Positions 21,152-30,839 of a stretch of DNA of 64,000 bases are shown one piece after another. Each line of letters starts with the position of its first letter. The stretch's first letter is position 1. Made by a program: the position numbers and the translations under genes. The notes under the pieces are model-generated. The model worked only from the letters and a program-made list of their open reading frames with translations. It ran no database searches and was not told where the DNA came from. Source of the DNA: Schizochytrium sp. TIO01 (taxonomy: Eukaryota > Sar > Bigyra > Thraustochytrida > Thraustochytriidae); assembly GCA_004764695.1 (NCBI GenBank), contig SMSO01000006.1:1344859-1408858 (forward strand), given 5' to 3'.

Positions 21152-22096
21152 TTATTCTTTTCCTTGCTCCTCCTGCCGCAATGCACGGACCTTGGCGAGG
21201 GTGGAAGCGATGTTTTCTGGGATCTTGCGGACAGTTGCGACGGCGGACTGGGCGGGTTTGAGAAGAGGGGTGCGGATGGCTCCGAGCTGGTTGCGCATAC
21301 CTGCGACAACCTTCGCCTGAAACAGCTGGTGCGGGGTGAGTCCCTCAACATCGGGGAGCGCCTTGGACTCCTTCTTCAGGAGCTCCACAAGAGCGTCGAC
21401 TCCACTACGCGTAAAGAAGAGGTTTGAGTTGGCCTTGCCTTCGTCGTGAATGAAGCCTCCCACAACGAGGTACTTCTTCGCCTTGTAAATGTCATTCTTC
21501 ACATCCGAAATCGGCACGATATCGTTGAACTTCTTAAGCCTTTCCGGAGAGCTCACAAAGCTCAGCAGAGGGTCCTCAAGGTACACCAAGTTCGTGACTC
21601 CCTTGGCCAAGCGCGAAGCAGCCTCAAATCCAAACTCATCCTCAGGAGCCAATTTGCGAGCAGTGACTTTAATCAAACTCGACTTAGCCCTCATGACATT
21701 GAAACCAAGTTCACGCAGCTGCGCCTTGGCAGGCTTCAAGTCACCGGCCACGAAGAAGATCAAGCTACTCTTCTTGAAGACCTCCGAATAGTACTCCGCA
21801 ATCAGGTTCGACCGTGTGAACCTGCGCTCTTCCACCACACCGGCAGAAGAGTCCCCTTCGGGCTGAGAAGCGCCATGCGTCATGACGGAGAAAGGACGCC
21901 ATGTAGAAGCAGCCAAGGCAGGCAAGGCCACAGAGGTAGCGGGCGTAGAAGGAGCCAAAGAAACCGAGCCCACGCGGGACGAGGCCAAGGCAGAGAGGCG
22001 CACAGCGCGGGAGGCGGCCTGCATCATCGTGGCGCGCAAACGAAGACAGGCAACAGGCAGCGATCGAAGTCTGTTCAAGCAATCAACTACATTCAT
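21152..22096 (-). CDS. probable mitochondrial ribosomal protein uL10m (L10)
   Basis: A 314-residue protein with an N-terminal Arg/Ser/Ala-rich, acid-free stretch typical of a mitochondrial presequence. The body follows the ribosomal L10 layout: an amphipathic helix, then SSLIFFVAGDL, a helix ending in LRELGFNVMRAKSSLIKVTA (compare the bacterial pattern of a helix, G-x-x-x-x-V-K-N-T-L), then LAKGVTNLVYLEDP, and late helices with ALPDVEGLT matching the LPs-x-x-eL region. L10 forms the base of the ribosomal stalk that recruits translation factors. Translation could start at 22096, or at the double Met (22027 and 22024), which gives a cleaner presequence. The upstream ATG touches an ATTC microsatellite, so the downstream Met may be the real start. 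The match is by pattern, not identity. Confidence 0.6.
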   Translation of the reverse strand: MNVVDCLNRLRSLPVACLRLRATMMQAASRAVRLSALASSRVGSVSLAPSTPATSVALPALAASTWRPFSVMTHGASQPEGDSSAGVVEERRFTRSNLIAEYYSEVFKKSSLIFFVAGDLKPAKAQLRELGFNVMRAKSSLIKVTARKLAPEDEFGFEAASRLAKGVTNLVYLEDPLLSFVSSPERLKKFNDIVPISDVKNDIYKAKKYLVVGGFIHDEGKANSNLFFTRSGVDALVELLKKESKALPDVEGLTPHQLFQAKVVAGMRNQLGAIRTPLLKPAQSAVATVRKIPENIASTLAKVRALRQEEQGKE

Positions 22097-22126
22097 TCAT
22101 TCATTCATTCATTCATTCATTCATTC
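22091..22126. repeat. (ATTC)9 microsatellite
   Basis: Nine perfect ATTC units directly upstream of the uL10m-like gene; the first possible start codon of that gene lies in the repeat. Imperfect copies continue to about 22140. Confidence 0.95.
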
Positions 22127-22231
22127 AATCATTCAATCACTTATTCAACTATTTATTCACTTATACTCTCATTATTGCCCACTTATGGTCACTCACTTAT
22201 TTATTATACATTTATACATCATATACAATGA

Positions 22232-22306
22232 ATCAATAAGTAAATAAGTCAATAAGTCAATAACTCAATAAGTAAAATAAATCAATAAATAAATCAAATA
22301 AATAAG
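22232..22306. repeat. degenerate AATAAGT/CAATAAGT repeat
   Basis: AT-rich tandem repeats with a unit of 8-10 bases, in the upstream region of the uL10m-like gene. Confidence 0.7.
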
Positions 22307-23007
22307 TACATTGCTTCAGGCATTTGCAAAGCAACCCGCTGCTGCTGCTGCTGCCTCCCATGTGATCAGTCGCCTAGGCCACCGGGAGCGGACGCCAACG
22401 TGGTCCTGGCCTGGTCTTCTTGTTGCTCCCACCGCTGCAGGTGATGGCGATTTCGGTGCCGGCAGAAGAAGTCGCATCTCGCCTCACCTGCTGAGCGAGA
22501 GGGAGCGATGACTGCGGCAGTACAATATAGTAATGGAGTACTACAGCCACTCGTGGCAGGCAGGGAGCTGCAAGTGGGCTACACAGAGCACAAGTGGAGT
22601 ATACTTGCAAACACAATAGAGAATGGAAAGTGCAAACAGGGGACTTTAATTGGCAAATAGACTATTTGTGCGGACACGCACAGAGGTGAACGCGGGGAAT
22701 AAATGTCACCACAAGGAACTTGTGGAACTTGTGGAACGTGTGGAACTTGTGTGGAGTTTGAGTACCTGAAATAGGATGGGTACTTTAAATAAGGACTGAA
22801 GTGGACTTTAGACTCGAAGAAGAGGAGGAAGGACTTGAAGGAGATCAGGGGATTTAGTTGGAGTACTTGCTTGCAGTCACTCGTTTTCTAGGGTTTACTG
22901 CCTTGCGAATAGAGATTAGAAAGGCTTCCGAGCAAAAAAATTAAATGCTGATACTCTTGTGAAAATAATCTTGTTGCTTTATGTTTAGTATTGAGTAGAA
23001 CTTGCTC
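22307..23007. other. unassigned spacer with short direct repeats
   Basis: A GC-richer block (22320-22510) is followed by a run of short imperfect direct repeats around 22720-22760 (GGAACTTGTGGAAC-like). No supported gene. Confidence 0.4.
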
Positions 23008-23849
23008 TTACCATATTCTACTAGTAAAGATCATAAAGCGCACGCTTGTAACAGAGAACTTTGTGGCCATAAATAGCGAGGACAACCTACATCTTAGCTT
23101 GGAATTGTGAATTGAAAAACATCCGTTGATGTCCTGTATCCCTAGCGGACAAGGGATTGCGAAATTCATGTTTCTAAGGAATTCAACTTGTTGCTCCAGA
23201 ACCACGAATCTAGGCTCTTTCGTACTCGCTCATCTCTTGCTAAATTTCCAGATTTTGTGGTATTTAATAAAAAAAGGTTCTAAGACCTCATCCTTTCTAA
23301 CTTCTTTGTGTGCCAGTCGCTTCAAGTAGTATAGTGACGCTCGGTCGACATCAACTTCTCGCTTGTGCATTACCGGTCTTTGCATTAAATCAAGGATGGA
23401 CTGCGGAGTTTGCTTAGTAATTGCAGAAGCACCTCGCGCAAATTGCTGATCTGATGCATCTGCTTTTCCTTGAGCCACGGCTTTGGACACGTCTACGACG
23501 TCTCTTATTTTTTTTGCGTATCGAATGATCGTAAACGATTCAAAACTTTAGTTCACTTTGTTCAGTTTTTCATTTTCTTTCATGAGTTGAACTTGAGGTT
23601 TGAAGCTTCAAAAAAAATATCGTGGATATCTTCCTTGTCAGCATTTATAAGACTCTGCAAACAACTTTGTGCTTTCTCAACATGTATATTTTTCGGCACA
23701 CCATTTGAGTTCTTTCTCTGTGGTGGAGTCTCGGCCTCTGATTCTTCTCCATCACGCTCAGCTCTATATCCACTGCCAGCGTCATCATCAGCAATATTAT
23801 AATAAGCTTCCCCTTCATCTAACGTGAGAGCACCACAGCGGGCTTGCTG
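23008..23849 (-). pseudogene. decayed or misread coding region, unknown family
   Basis: One frame is open from 23849, just after a CTAACAG acceptor-like site, to a TGA at 23582-23580. It reads as acidic protein, including DEGEAYYNIADDDAGSGYRA. The frame ending at 23008 overlaps it and continues its coiled-coil character (VQLMKENEKLNKVN), but is broken by TAA at 23550-23548 and TGA at 23232-23230, with protein-like text on both sides. One frameshift plus two nonsense codons in a single line of sense points to a pseudogene. A multi-exon gene with missed introns is the alternative. I recognise no family. Confidence 0.3.
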
Positions 23850-26800
23850 TTAGTCGAAAGAGTCCTATGAGCCATGCTTTGATAAAATATCCGGCAGTTA
23901 GCTCGCTTCACCTTGTAGAATCACGCTTGGCCTCTGACCGTTTAGCGATGGCAAATACAAATTTGAGAAAAGGTGTTTGCTGCTTGGTTTTGCTCGGTGC
24001 GCTTTTCTTTCTTCTTTTCTATGTCACCTCCAAAAACGTAGAGACCCGATAGAGACTCCATGTGGAACTCTCTATATTCCTTAAGCCATTATTCTCACAA
24101 CCATACTCACTCCATTACTCGTCGAGTCCTTTCTGACCACAACGCAAATTCACACCCGCAAACTTATCGCTAAGCATAGCATAGTAAACTTGGCCACTTT
24201 TCCTCCCTCAGATAACTGTTTCTTCCGGTGCTTGAGCCAGGTATCTGCTTGCAAAACCTACTATTCATGGTCTCATCAACGTTCAATTGGTTAATCATAG
24301 ACTGGATTTTCCACCGGTGAATTGACGATTGGAAAATCTCCAACTTGGGCCAAAATCGAAATCTAGAAGGCAAAGAAACCTTTCTATTCCTCAAGAAAAC
24401 AAAGCATTAGACAAAACTGGTTGCTCCAATGAAGAAGCTGTTCACGCAGGTATTTGGCTATCCGGTGACGCCTGAGAGTTAAAACATACAAAGAAGAAAT
24501 TACATAATTCTGTTCGAAATGCGTTTGTTTCTTCACCGTGGGATCGTTGGGCGCCGCAGATGCGCATAGTCAAAGAGAGGGATCCATACTTCGTTCGCAT
24601 CGACCTTTTCCTTAATGTATTATTGTCATTGTTGCTCTTATTTCTTCGCGCAGCATTCTTTGGCACCATACTGGTGCTATATAGTGACTAGCTAGGTCCT
24701 AGCAGGTATTTCTTCTCTTCTTACTTTGTGTTTTTGCTTCGTTTCGCGTTCATATACTATGACGCCTATAAAGTATAGGCCTATAACTTCTTTTTGCTAA
24801 TGAAAAAAAAATGAAGTGCGTATTAGAAGAAAATATCAGCAAAGGTCTATTCAAGTTGACTTTTGACTAATGAGCGTTACTGAGAGGAAGAGAAAAATCG
24901 AGCAGACTATTTTTTTCCTTTAAGAATTAACAATTCTATTTTTAATCAAAAATATATATATTTTTTAAAAAATATAAACCTAAATATAAATTGGACTACC
25001 ACTAAGATAGTCAAACAGACAAATCAACATATCAATGTACAGTAATAGTAGTAGATGATAGGCAGGCCTACCTAGCTATCGGGTATACCAGCACAAAGAA
25101 CTCGAAGCAATGCAAAGAGATCGAAGTCAATTGTCAATGAAATTCGACAGTGATGGATCGACCTTTGACCTGACGAAGTAAGTATCTATGTATGGTTGAC
25201 ATTGAGGGTGTCGATTGCGTGTCCAGCTGTACTTCTTTGTGTCTGCAGTTGTATTTATGTACAACATTTTGAACTGACCTGCGAGAGCCTGCCTTTCTAG
25301 GATCAATATTTTAGTTTATTTTTCTTTAATGAAGAAACCTTGGATAAATTGATGTATTTTCAACCCCTTCTATAACTCTGGGCCCAAGCAGGGACCAGGC
25401 TTGTCGATTGTCGCTTTCGGAGCAGCGTCTGCTCAACCCATCCTTTTTCGCACTCCCAGTGAGCAAACTTCTACAGTGCCTTCGAACGCGAGTGCATTCC
25501 AGTGCCCTTCATAAGAGGAATAGTACAAACAAAACAATGAAACGAAACGAAACGACCGATTTCCGGCTTTTCAAAGTTTAAGAAGAAAGTAGTACATAGT
25601 TTAAGTAGGTATAGTACATGTTAATAATATATAGGACCTTTCTACCCACACTAGAGCAAACCCAGAATGAATGGAAAACCAGAGAAGTTCTCGCTACCAT
25701 TTGACAAATATCTACTCAACTAACTTTGTAGATCGAGCTGCATTCCTCATGCATTTTCAGCCTGAATGATTCCAGTTTTGAATTCTTTTCCTGGATACTC
25801 CGACCTTGCTCTTAAAAGCTAAGGCCGTACACCTTGGCGTGCTCCACGACGGTTTGCTGTTGTTGCTCACTTATGAGTAGTATAGCGTGCTGCTCTAGGA
25901 TGAAGTCCAAAAGAACAGTTTTGCGTTTTGTGTTGTAGTTCTGCAGTAACTATGTACATGTAGAAAGTCAAGTTGGGCATGCCGCGTGGCGCTGTGATTG
26001 CAGGCGTGGGTCGAGACCAGGTATTCGTGGTATTCGTCTGAAGGGATTGAGGCTTACTGGATAGTTTGTACATGCTTTAGAGGCCTACGTGTATTTGTTT
26101 TTTGTTTGTTTGGTTGGATGGTTCATTTGCTTCCTACGCGAGAATTGAAACACAGAATCACTGCCCCTCCCTTCCCAGCCATAGCTAGTTTTCTTCCCTC
26201 TAGGCACCTGCGTTCCAGGCATAACCCGCACCCTACTAGACTCACGATTCGTGATTTGCAATGCATCGCGAGCCATGATTTGTTGTCATAAGTCATAAGT
26301 CATGAAATTCATGTCATCAGCCATGATTCGCAATTCGTTTGAAGTTTGCAATTCATTCATAATTCACGATTCGCCACTTGCAATTGGTCCTCAGCATTCA
26401 TTCTGAGTTAGGACTTAACTTCAATGACCATGGGCTTCTCTCTCGATTTCCATCAAAACCTCACCTCAGTTTTGTCGCTCGTTTTTACCCGTTCGCTGAC
26501 GTACCTGAGCAGTTTCCACAAACACTTGAGCACGATCAGGTCAACTCCAAGCGCTCCGGTCGAGGTCAAGGCCTTTGTCCGAATGCCTCAGCAGACTGTT
26601 TTGTACGCGAAGGAATGAAGTTACTCAGCGGACAAATTTCACAGTGATTGCGATTCTGTATAACTACTTTCTATAAATACGCCTCTTCAGCCGCTCTTTG
26701 TTGTACTGTTTTCCTTCCTATATCACATTTGCGCGCACCCCACAAGTGAGATATATAGCCGAGATAAAGGGCTGAAAAACCTTACGGGCCGAGCGCTATG

Positions 26801-27950
26801 GGCCTCCTATGCTTAACAGTAGCAATGTGATGGATGGGGAACAGAACGACTGGCGATTGGAACAGGGAAAGGTTGTGAATGTGGGTGGCAAAGGATCGAA
26901 AAGCAACAATGAAGATTGATTGCTCTGGGGTTCTCAGAAGCCTGTCGGTATGCACTCACGAAATGCACGCCGCTTGAAAGACGTTGGCATGATCGATCTA
27001 ATGAAAAACCAAGTAACTTTGATCGAGACATGAAAAGAAGCTTAGCTGTTGCAGCATGTAGCTAGTTCATTATTGTATTATTTGTTTACCTCAAACTGTC
27101 ATCAATTATTATTGCTCTGTTGAATGGGTCAGTGAGGTCGCTTCTGCTGTAGTAAAAGACGAAAGTGAAATAAAGGATACGAAGAGAAACGATCAGAAAC
27201 CCAAACAATGCCATCCTGAGAGATCTCAAAGTTGCGGACGGCAATTGTAAAAGGCTTTGCCAAACCCTTTCAGAAGTAATGATGCAGGCAGGAATAGACA
27301 ATACATACTGACGGTGCCTCAATACATCTATTTATATTGTAGGCCTAGTACTATGTCATTGTTTATTAATTTTAAAATTAACTACTTTTAGAATTGATAA
27401 TTTCTCAAAATATAGAAAACAAAATTAGAAAAATTGATGAACTTGGACGATAAGAAACAGAAATAAAAACTTGTTTTCCCTCCATCATAGGCATAGGGGT
27501 TCCTATTGGTTGGCTAGGTACCCTCGCTGCCCTCTCAAAAGGAAAAGAACTTGAAAGAACTTTTCACAGTTCCTAGCAATTGCGGACTTCGGGCCAAAGA
27601 GATGACCCAACTCGAAGGTCTTTCTTTGCTGTTGTTGTCTCCAGACGGTTTGCTTTTGGAGAAGAGGAGACGATATTGCGTTGCTCTATCTTAGTGCTGA
27701 TATCCCAGTCGTGACCTCTCTCATTTCCTGCTTCCTTCCTTTTTTCAAGCTAGTGTTTATTGAGTAAGTCAGTTCCCTTGATTGATTGCTTGATTGATTG
27801 CTTACTTGCTTTAAGCTTCTGCTATCGCATGTACCATAGGTAGTTGTTATTTGTCAAACGTTTTTATTTCTATTTTCATTTAAAAAGCACATAGGTACAG
27901 GTACTCTTAGATTTTAAACTACAAAATTTGCAAAACTTGCATTTCATAGC
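23850..27950. other. 4.1-kb gene-poor stretch
   Basis: No frame here exceeds 100 codons, and none has recognisable motifs. AT-rich patches occur at 24930-24990 and 27350-27470. A degenerate repeat lies near 26250-26385 (separate entry). I see no tRNA, rRNA or transposon terminal structure. Confidence 0.5.
26241..26385. repeat. degenerate short tandem repeat
   Basis: A run of imperfect units of about 9-14 bases related to CATGATTCGCAATTCGT, together with a local triplication of TAAGTCA/TCATGA. It is too diverged to define a period confidently. Confidence 0.4.
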
Positions 27951-27951
27951 A

Positions 27952-28020
27952 GGTCTAAGACCCGATCGCGGATTAGTTAGACTAACCCGCGACTCAATGA
28001 AATGATTTTTTTTAAATCAT
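27952..28020 (-). ncRNA. candidate Fanzor guide-RNA scaffold: three hairpins at the nuclease 3' end
   Basis: Reading the minus strand from the end of the Fanzor frame, three inverted repeats follow one another. (1) 28020-28002: 7-bp arms ATGATTT/AAATCAT spanning the stop codon. (2) 27992-27966: 12-bp arms TCGCGGGTTAGT and ACTAATCCGCGA with a 3-base loop CTA, fully paired if one G-U is allowed. (3) 27962-27952: GGTCT-T-AGACC. TnpB and Fanzor systems are known to use a non-coding RNA (omega RNA or fRNA) from the transposon end just 3' of, or overlapping, the nuclease gene, with the guide lying beyond the element boundary. Position and structure fit; expression and the exact boundary are unknown. 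A transcription-terminating or purely DNA-level transposon-end structure is the alternative. Confidence 0.45.
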
Positions 28021-29487
28021 GTCCTTGGATAGGTAGCGTAAAAGGATGCCTCTTGCGGCATGGACATCACGGTCTGCTACATGGTTGCACTTGGGATTAG
28101 GGCATTGGAAAATCTTGGATGCCCCGAGGTTATGGTGGAGGGTACCACACTCATTGCATGTTTTGGAAGTGTAACTTTCTTGGCAAAGAACAAGCTTGCA
28201 CCACGGGAACATCTCAGCCTTATGAATGAGAGCCTGGCGGAACCCAAAATGGGACCAACGACACATCATTCGAATAGACTTCTTGGAGATCCGTCGCTCC
28301 ATCCTCCTGCTCATCTTAGAGGTTTCGAATTTGGGCAGGAGAATAACACGATAGTTTTCACAAAGCCAAAGCGCGAGCTTGCGGTGAATCTCAGTGATCT
28401 TGTTCTTGATCTTGAGTTGGGCGCGATAGAAGGCGCGCTTCAAGGGGGTGTTGAAATTGTCTTTATCACTGGATGCAGTTTTCTTTTTATCAATGCTGCT
28501 TTGGATCTTATCAACGCGGCGACAGAGATAGAATATGGTTCTAAAATCTTTCCCTGTGCCCCATTCAATGGCGCGGCCATCGGCGTCATACATCGTCTGA
28601 AACGAGCGAACACCCGGGTCTAGAGCAATGACACCATGGTGCGCCTTGGGTGCCTGGTCCATTGGACGCTTTTTTTCTTCTCGTAAGAAGCAGAAGTAGA
28701 CATGCCCAAGGCGATTCATTTGCACACGCATGGCGTTCGAAATCTGGTCGGGGAACTCTTCTTTACGTGTTCGGAATTCTTTTAGAAAGTTGGAGGTCTT
28801 TGATTTCTTCGCATTCCAGGTACGTGCATTCACTTCGAAAATCTGTGATTCATCACGCTTGGTCCGAAACTTATAAAAAGATTGCTCATGGACTTTCTTT
28901 TGTACAGCGAGCTCTTCGTTTTTGGCTCGTCCCGAGTTAATAGCCTTGAAGAAATCCAGAATCCCGGAATCACGGATAGCCTGTGGGACCTCGCGAACCC
29001 ATTTAGGAGCACCATTACTTTCTTTAGATCGAACGACTTTCTTTTCTCCATAGAGGGCACTATGCGTTTGGGGATTCCCATCTTCATCTACTAAATCCTG
29101 CTTCGTCTTACGATCCTTTTTGATGCACGCTTCTTGATGCAATTTGATGGCTTCTTTCTCGCCCTTCGCCATGTCTCGGTGAAACGCAACGCCAATATTG
29201 TAGGCTCTTCTAGTGACACCAAACCATTTAAGCAACTGTGTACGTTGATCTTTATTAGGATATACCCTAACCTTTCTGGCACGGACAAGGTTATATTCTT
29301 TCTTGATGGTCTTGCGCGCCTTCGTGCGAGCTCGCTTCTTCCTCGCTGCGTCGTCGCCGTCTATTTTGCGCTGCTCGTTTTCCGTGATGCGATGCCACAA
29401 AGACGGTGATGATTCCGAGGAGGTCTTTGGTGAAGGTGTCTGAGTCTCCGGCATGTGCATCTTGGCCGTGTACCACGAGTTTGACAT
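28012..29487 (-). CDS. Fanzor/TnpB-type RNA-guided nuclease of an IS607-like element
   Basis: A 491-residue protein with the TnpB plan: basic N-terminal part (VRVYPNKDQRTQLLKWFGVT, the usual helix-turn-helix entry), then a split RuvC nuclease. Catalytic residues look intact: Asp290 in IALDPGVRSF, Glu388 in LLPKFETSKM, Asp474 in ADRDVHAARG. The zinc-ribbon between the last two is complete (CNECG and CPNPKC). The usual Asn two residues after the last catalytic Asp is His here. The frame is open far upstream, but that part is only a shadow of the recombinase; ATG 29487 is the first credible start, and 29460 and 29454 are alternatives. The start lies one base after the premature TAA of the recombinase and overlaps its C-terminal codons. 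IS607 association points to the Fanzor2 type. Fanzors cut DNA using a transposon-encoded guide RNA. Confidence 0.85.
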   Translation of the reverse strand: MSNSWYTAKMHMPETQTPSPKTSSESSPSLWHRITENEQRKIDGDDAARKKRARTKARKTIKKEYNLVRARKVRVYPNKDQRTQLLKWFGVTRRAYNIGVAFHRDMAKGEKEAIKLHQEACIKKDRKTKQDLVDEDGNPQTHSALYGEKKVVRSKESNGAPKWVREVPQAIRDSGILDFFKAINSGRAKNEELAVQKKVHEQSFYKFRTKRDESQIFEVNARTWNAKKSKTSNFLKEFRTRKEEFPDQISNAMRVQMNRLGHVYFCFLREEKKRPMDQAPKAHHGVIALDPGVRSFQTMYDADGRAIEWGTGKDFRTIFYLCRRVDKIQSSIDKKKTASSDKDNFNTPLKRAFYRAQLKIKNKITEIHRKLALWLCENYRVILLPKFETSKMSRRMERRISKKSIRMMCRWSHFGFRQALIHKAEMFPWCKLVLCQESYTSKTCNECGTLHHNLGASKIFQCPNPKCNHVADRDVHAARGILLRYLSKDMI

Positions 29488-29998
29488 TTTATCTTTCGAA
29501 AAGGTGTTCCAAGAGGTCGACTGCGATTCGCGCAAGTCGGTCGCGGTGCATGACCACAACTTGGCCGATTCCGCCGCGGTCACAGGCGTCCAGTAGGGAG
29601 CACAGACCTTGGCGTTTGAAATTGACCCCGCTACCGATGTCTTTGTAGACGGCGGAAGCATCTGGGTAGGCGCGCTGGAGATCGCCAACCTGGCGTTCGA
29701 GGTCCTCCTTTTGCTTGACCGAGGACACTCTGGCGTAGATAACGGTACATCCAGAGCTGCGTTGCTCGCGGCCGGTGGAACCGCAATCAAAGATGCGCTC
29801 AACATCGTCGCTGGCATAGATGCGCTTGCCTCCGGGGAAGCGCGCGAAGCGCACGCGTCCGCCGTCGGCCCAGCCCCGAAGGGCGCTTGCTGAGACCCCA
29901 AACTTCCTATTGCAGAGTAGCCTGAGCTGTGAAGCGTGGAGAGGTAGTCTGACAAGGATGACGAACTCAGGAGAAAGAGAAAGAGGATGATATATGAG
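29291..29998 (-). pseudogene. IS607-type serine recombinase (TnpA), broken
   Basis: The frame encodes a MerR-like helix-turn-helix (FGVSASALRGWADGG, then PGGKRIY), a linker, and the resolvase domain beginning VIYARVSS, where the Ser of YARVS is the expected nucleophile, followed by HRDRLAR. It then stops at a TAA (29491-29489) after HLFER. Family-typical sequence resumes in the same frame (NVKLVVHGQ, then DLLGIITVFVA and a basic tail) down to a stop near 29291. About 65 C-terminal residues, including the helix needed for synapsis and DNA contact, are lost. No ATG exists in frame between an upstream TAA (30001-29999) and the helix-turn-helix; the only alternative start, GTG at 29854, is inside that domain. 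The gene is therefore probably inactive, unless an upstream exon and stop readthrough exist. It overlaps the nuclease gene. Confidence 0.8.
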
Positions 29999-30019
29999 TT
30001 ATTGGGGTTTCAGGTCTGG

Positions 30020-30330
30020 ATACAGGCAGGAATGAATGTATGATGTCAGTCCGATACACAGGATGTGTCGGACATGAGGGCTTGGTTAGGTTAGGTTAGG
30101 TTAGGTTAGACAGTAGCTGTATATTACTTCAATACTCCCCCCGCAAATCACGCGTCAGCACCTGAAGCATCAAGTAAGCGACTAGCGTGTTTCCAATGAG
30201 ATGGTGAAAGAACTTTGCTGGTTTGTATTCGAGGTTTGCTCCACTTGCAGTGTTTGGAGCTTGTCGGTTCCTCGGCCTCCCCATTTTCTTATCTAACCTC
30301 TACTTCTTATTAATAATCTAACTAAACATA
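30020..30330 (-). mobile_element. possible copia-type LTR retrotransposon 3' remnant
   Basis: On the minus strand, GCGGGGGGAGTATTGAAG (30144-30127) resembles the polypurine tract and LTR start that close many Ty1/copia elements (G-rich tract, AG, then T-x-TTGAA). Before it lie two short open frames ending at TGA, as expected at the end of pol, but neither shows recognisable RNase H motifs. After it lies AT-rich sequence with a 5-unit GGTTA repeat, then a CT-rich run leading into the IS607-like element. No second LTR copy or primer-binding site was found, so this is only a hint. Confidence 0.25.
30084..30109. repeat. (GGTTA)5 telomere-like repeat
   Basis: Five perfect GGTTA units, equal to the TTAGG telomere repeat known from arthropods and differing by one G from TTAGGG. 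It is interstitial and very short, so it is more likely a chance or LTR-internal repeat than a telomere scar. Confidence 0.9.
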
Positions 30331-30476
30331 ATATATGGTTAATATGAAACAATCACATCGAAATATAAGTTATCGAACTTTTAACGTTTTTTGTTGTACT
30401 GCATTAGGATATATACCATACACAAAATTATGCATAACAAAAACGTTTTTCTATAATCTATAACTATATCATGTTT

Positions 30477-30541
30477 GTATGTATGTATGTATGTATGTAT
30501 GTATGTATGTATGTATGTATGTATGTATGTATGTATGTATG

Positions 30542-30571
<30 letters not shown>
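30477..30571. repeat. (GTAT)n microsatellite, about 23 units
   Basis: A perfect tetranucleotide tract of 95 bases. Its reverse complement (ATAC) gives a spurious Thr-Tyr-Ile-His repeat frame. Confidence 0.97.
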
Positions 30572-30572
<1 letters not shown>

Positions 30573-30793
30573 TTATATAAACAAGGAGCCTTCGATGTCC
30601 GTCTGTATAACTGCATTGGCCCATTGAAAAACGAAAGAAAGACGAAAAAACTTGACTTGACCTGACTTGAGTTGAACACTCAATATATATGTGTGTATCT
30701 CATCGCCTGAGTTCAGAATAAAGCACGCCATATCAGGCACCATCGCAGCTCGAGTCGCTGACATCGTCCAGGGCAGTGAAAAACTAAACCTCG

Positions 30794-30839
30794 TAGGTAG
30801 ATAGGTAGGTAGGTAGGTAGGTAGGTAGGTAGGTAGGTA
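30794..30839. repeat. (TAGG)n microsatellite
   Basis: About eleven TAGG units with one imperfect unit at the left. Similar short GTAGG runs occur near 30999-31010. Confidence 0.95.

Noticed and set aside
21446-22231. 261-codon plus-strand frame
   Set aside because: It is entirely antisense to the uL10m-like gene, has His/Arg-rich composition typical of a shadow frame, and runs out into the ATTC microsatellite.
23190-23230. resemblance to the LSU rRNA sarcin-ricin loop (AGTACGAAAGAGCC on the minus strand)
   Set aside because: Only about ten bases match and the flanks do not follow LSU rRNA.
28060-28623. 187-codon plus-strand frame
   Set aside because: Antisense to the conserved RuvC part of the Fanzor gene; no family signature.
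29488-29955. N-terminal 156 codons of the open Fanzor frame
   Set aside because: The frame starts with TTG and this part overlaps the recombinase in another frame; its Ser/Ala/Pro-rich sequence has no TnpB features. The nuclease more likely starts at 29487.
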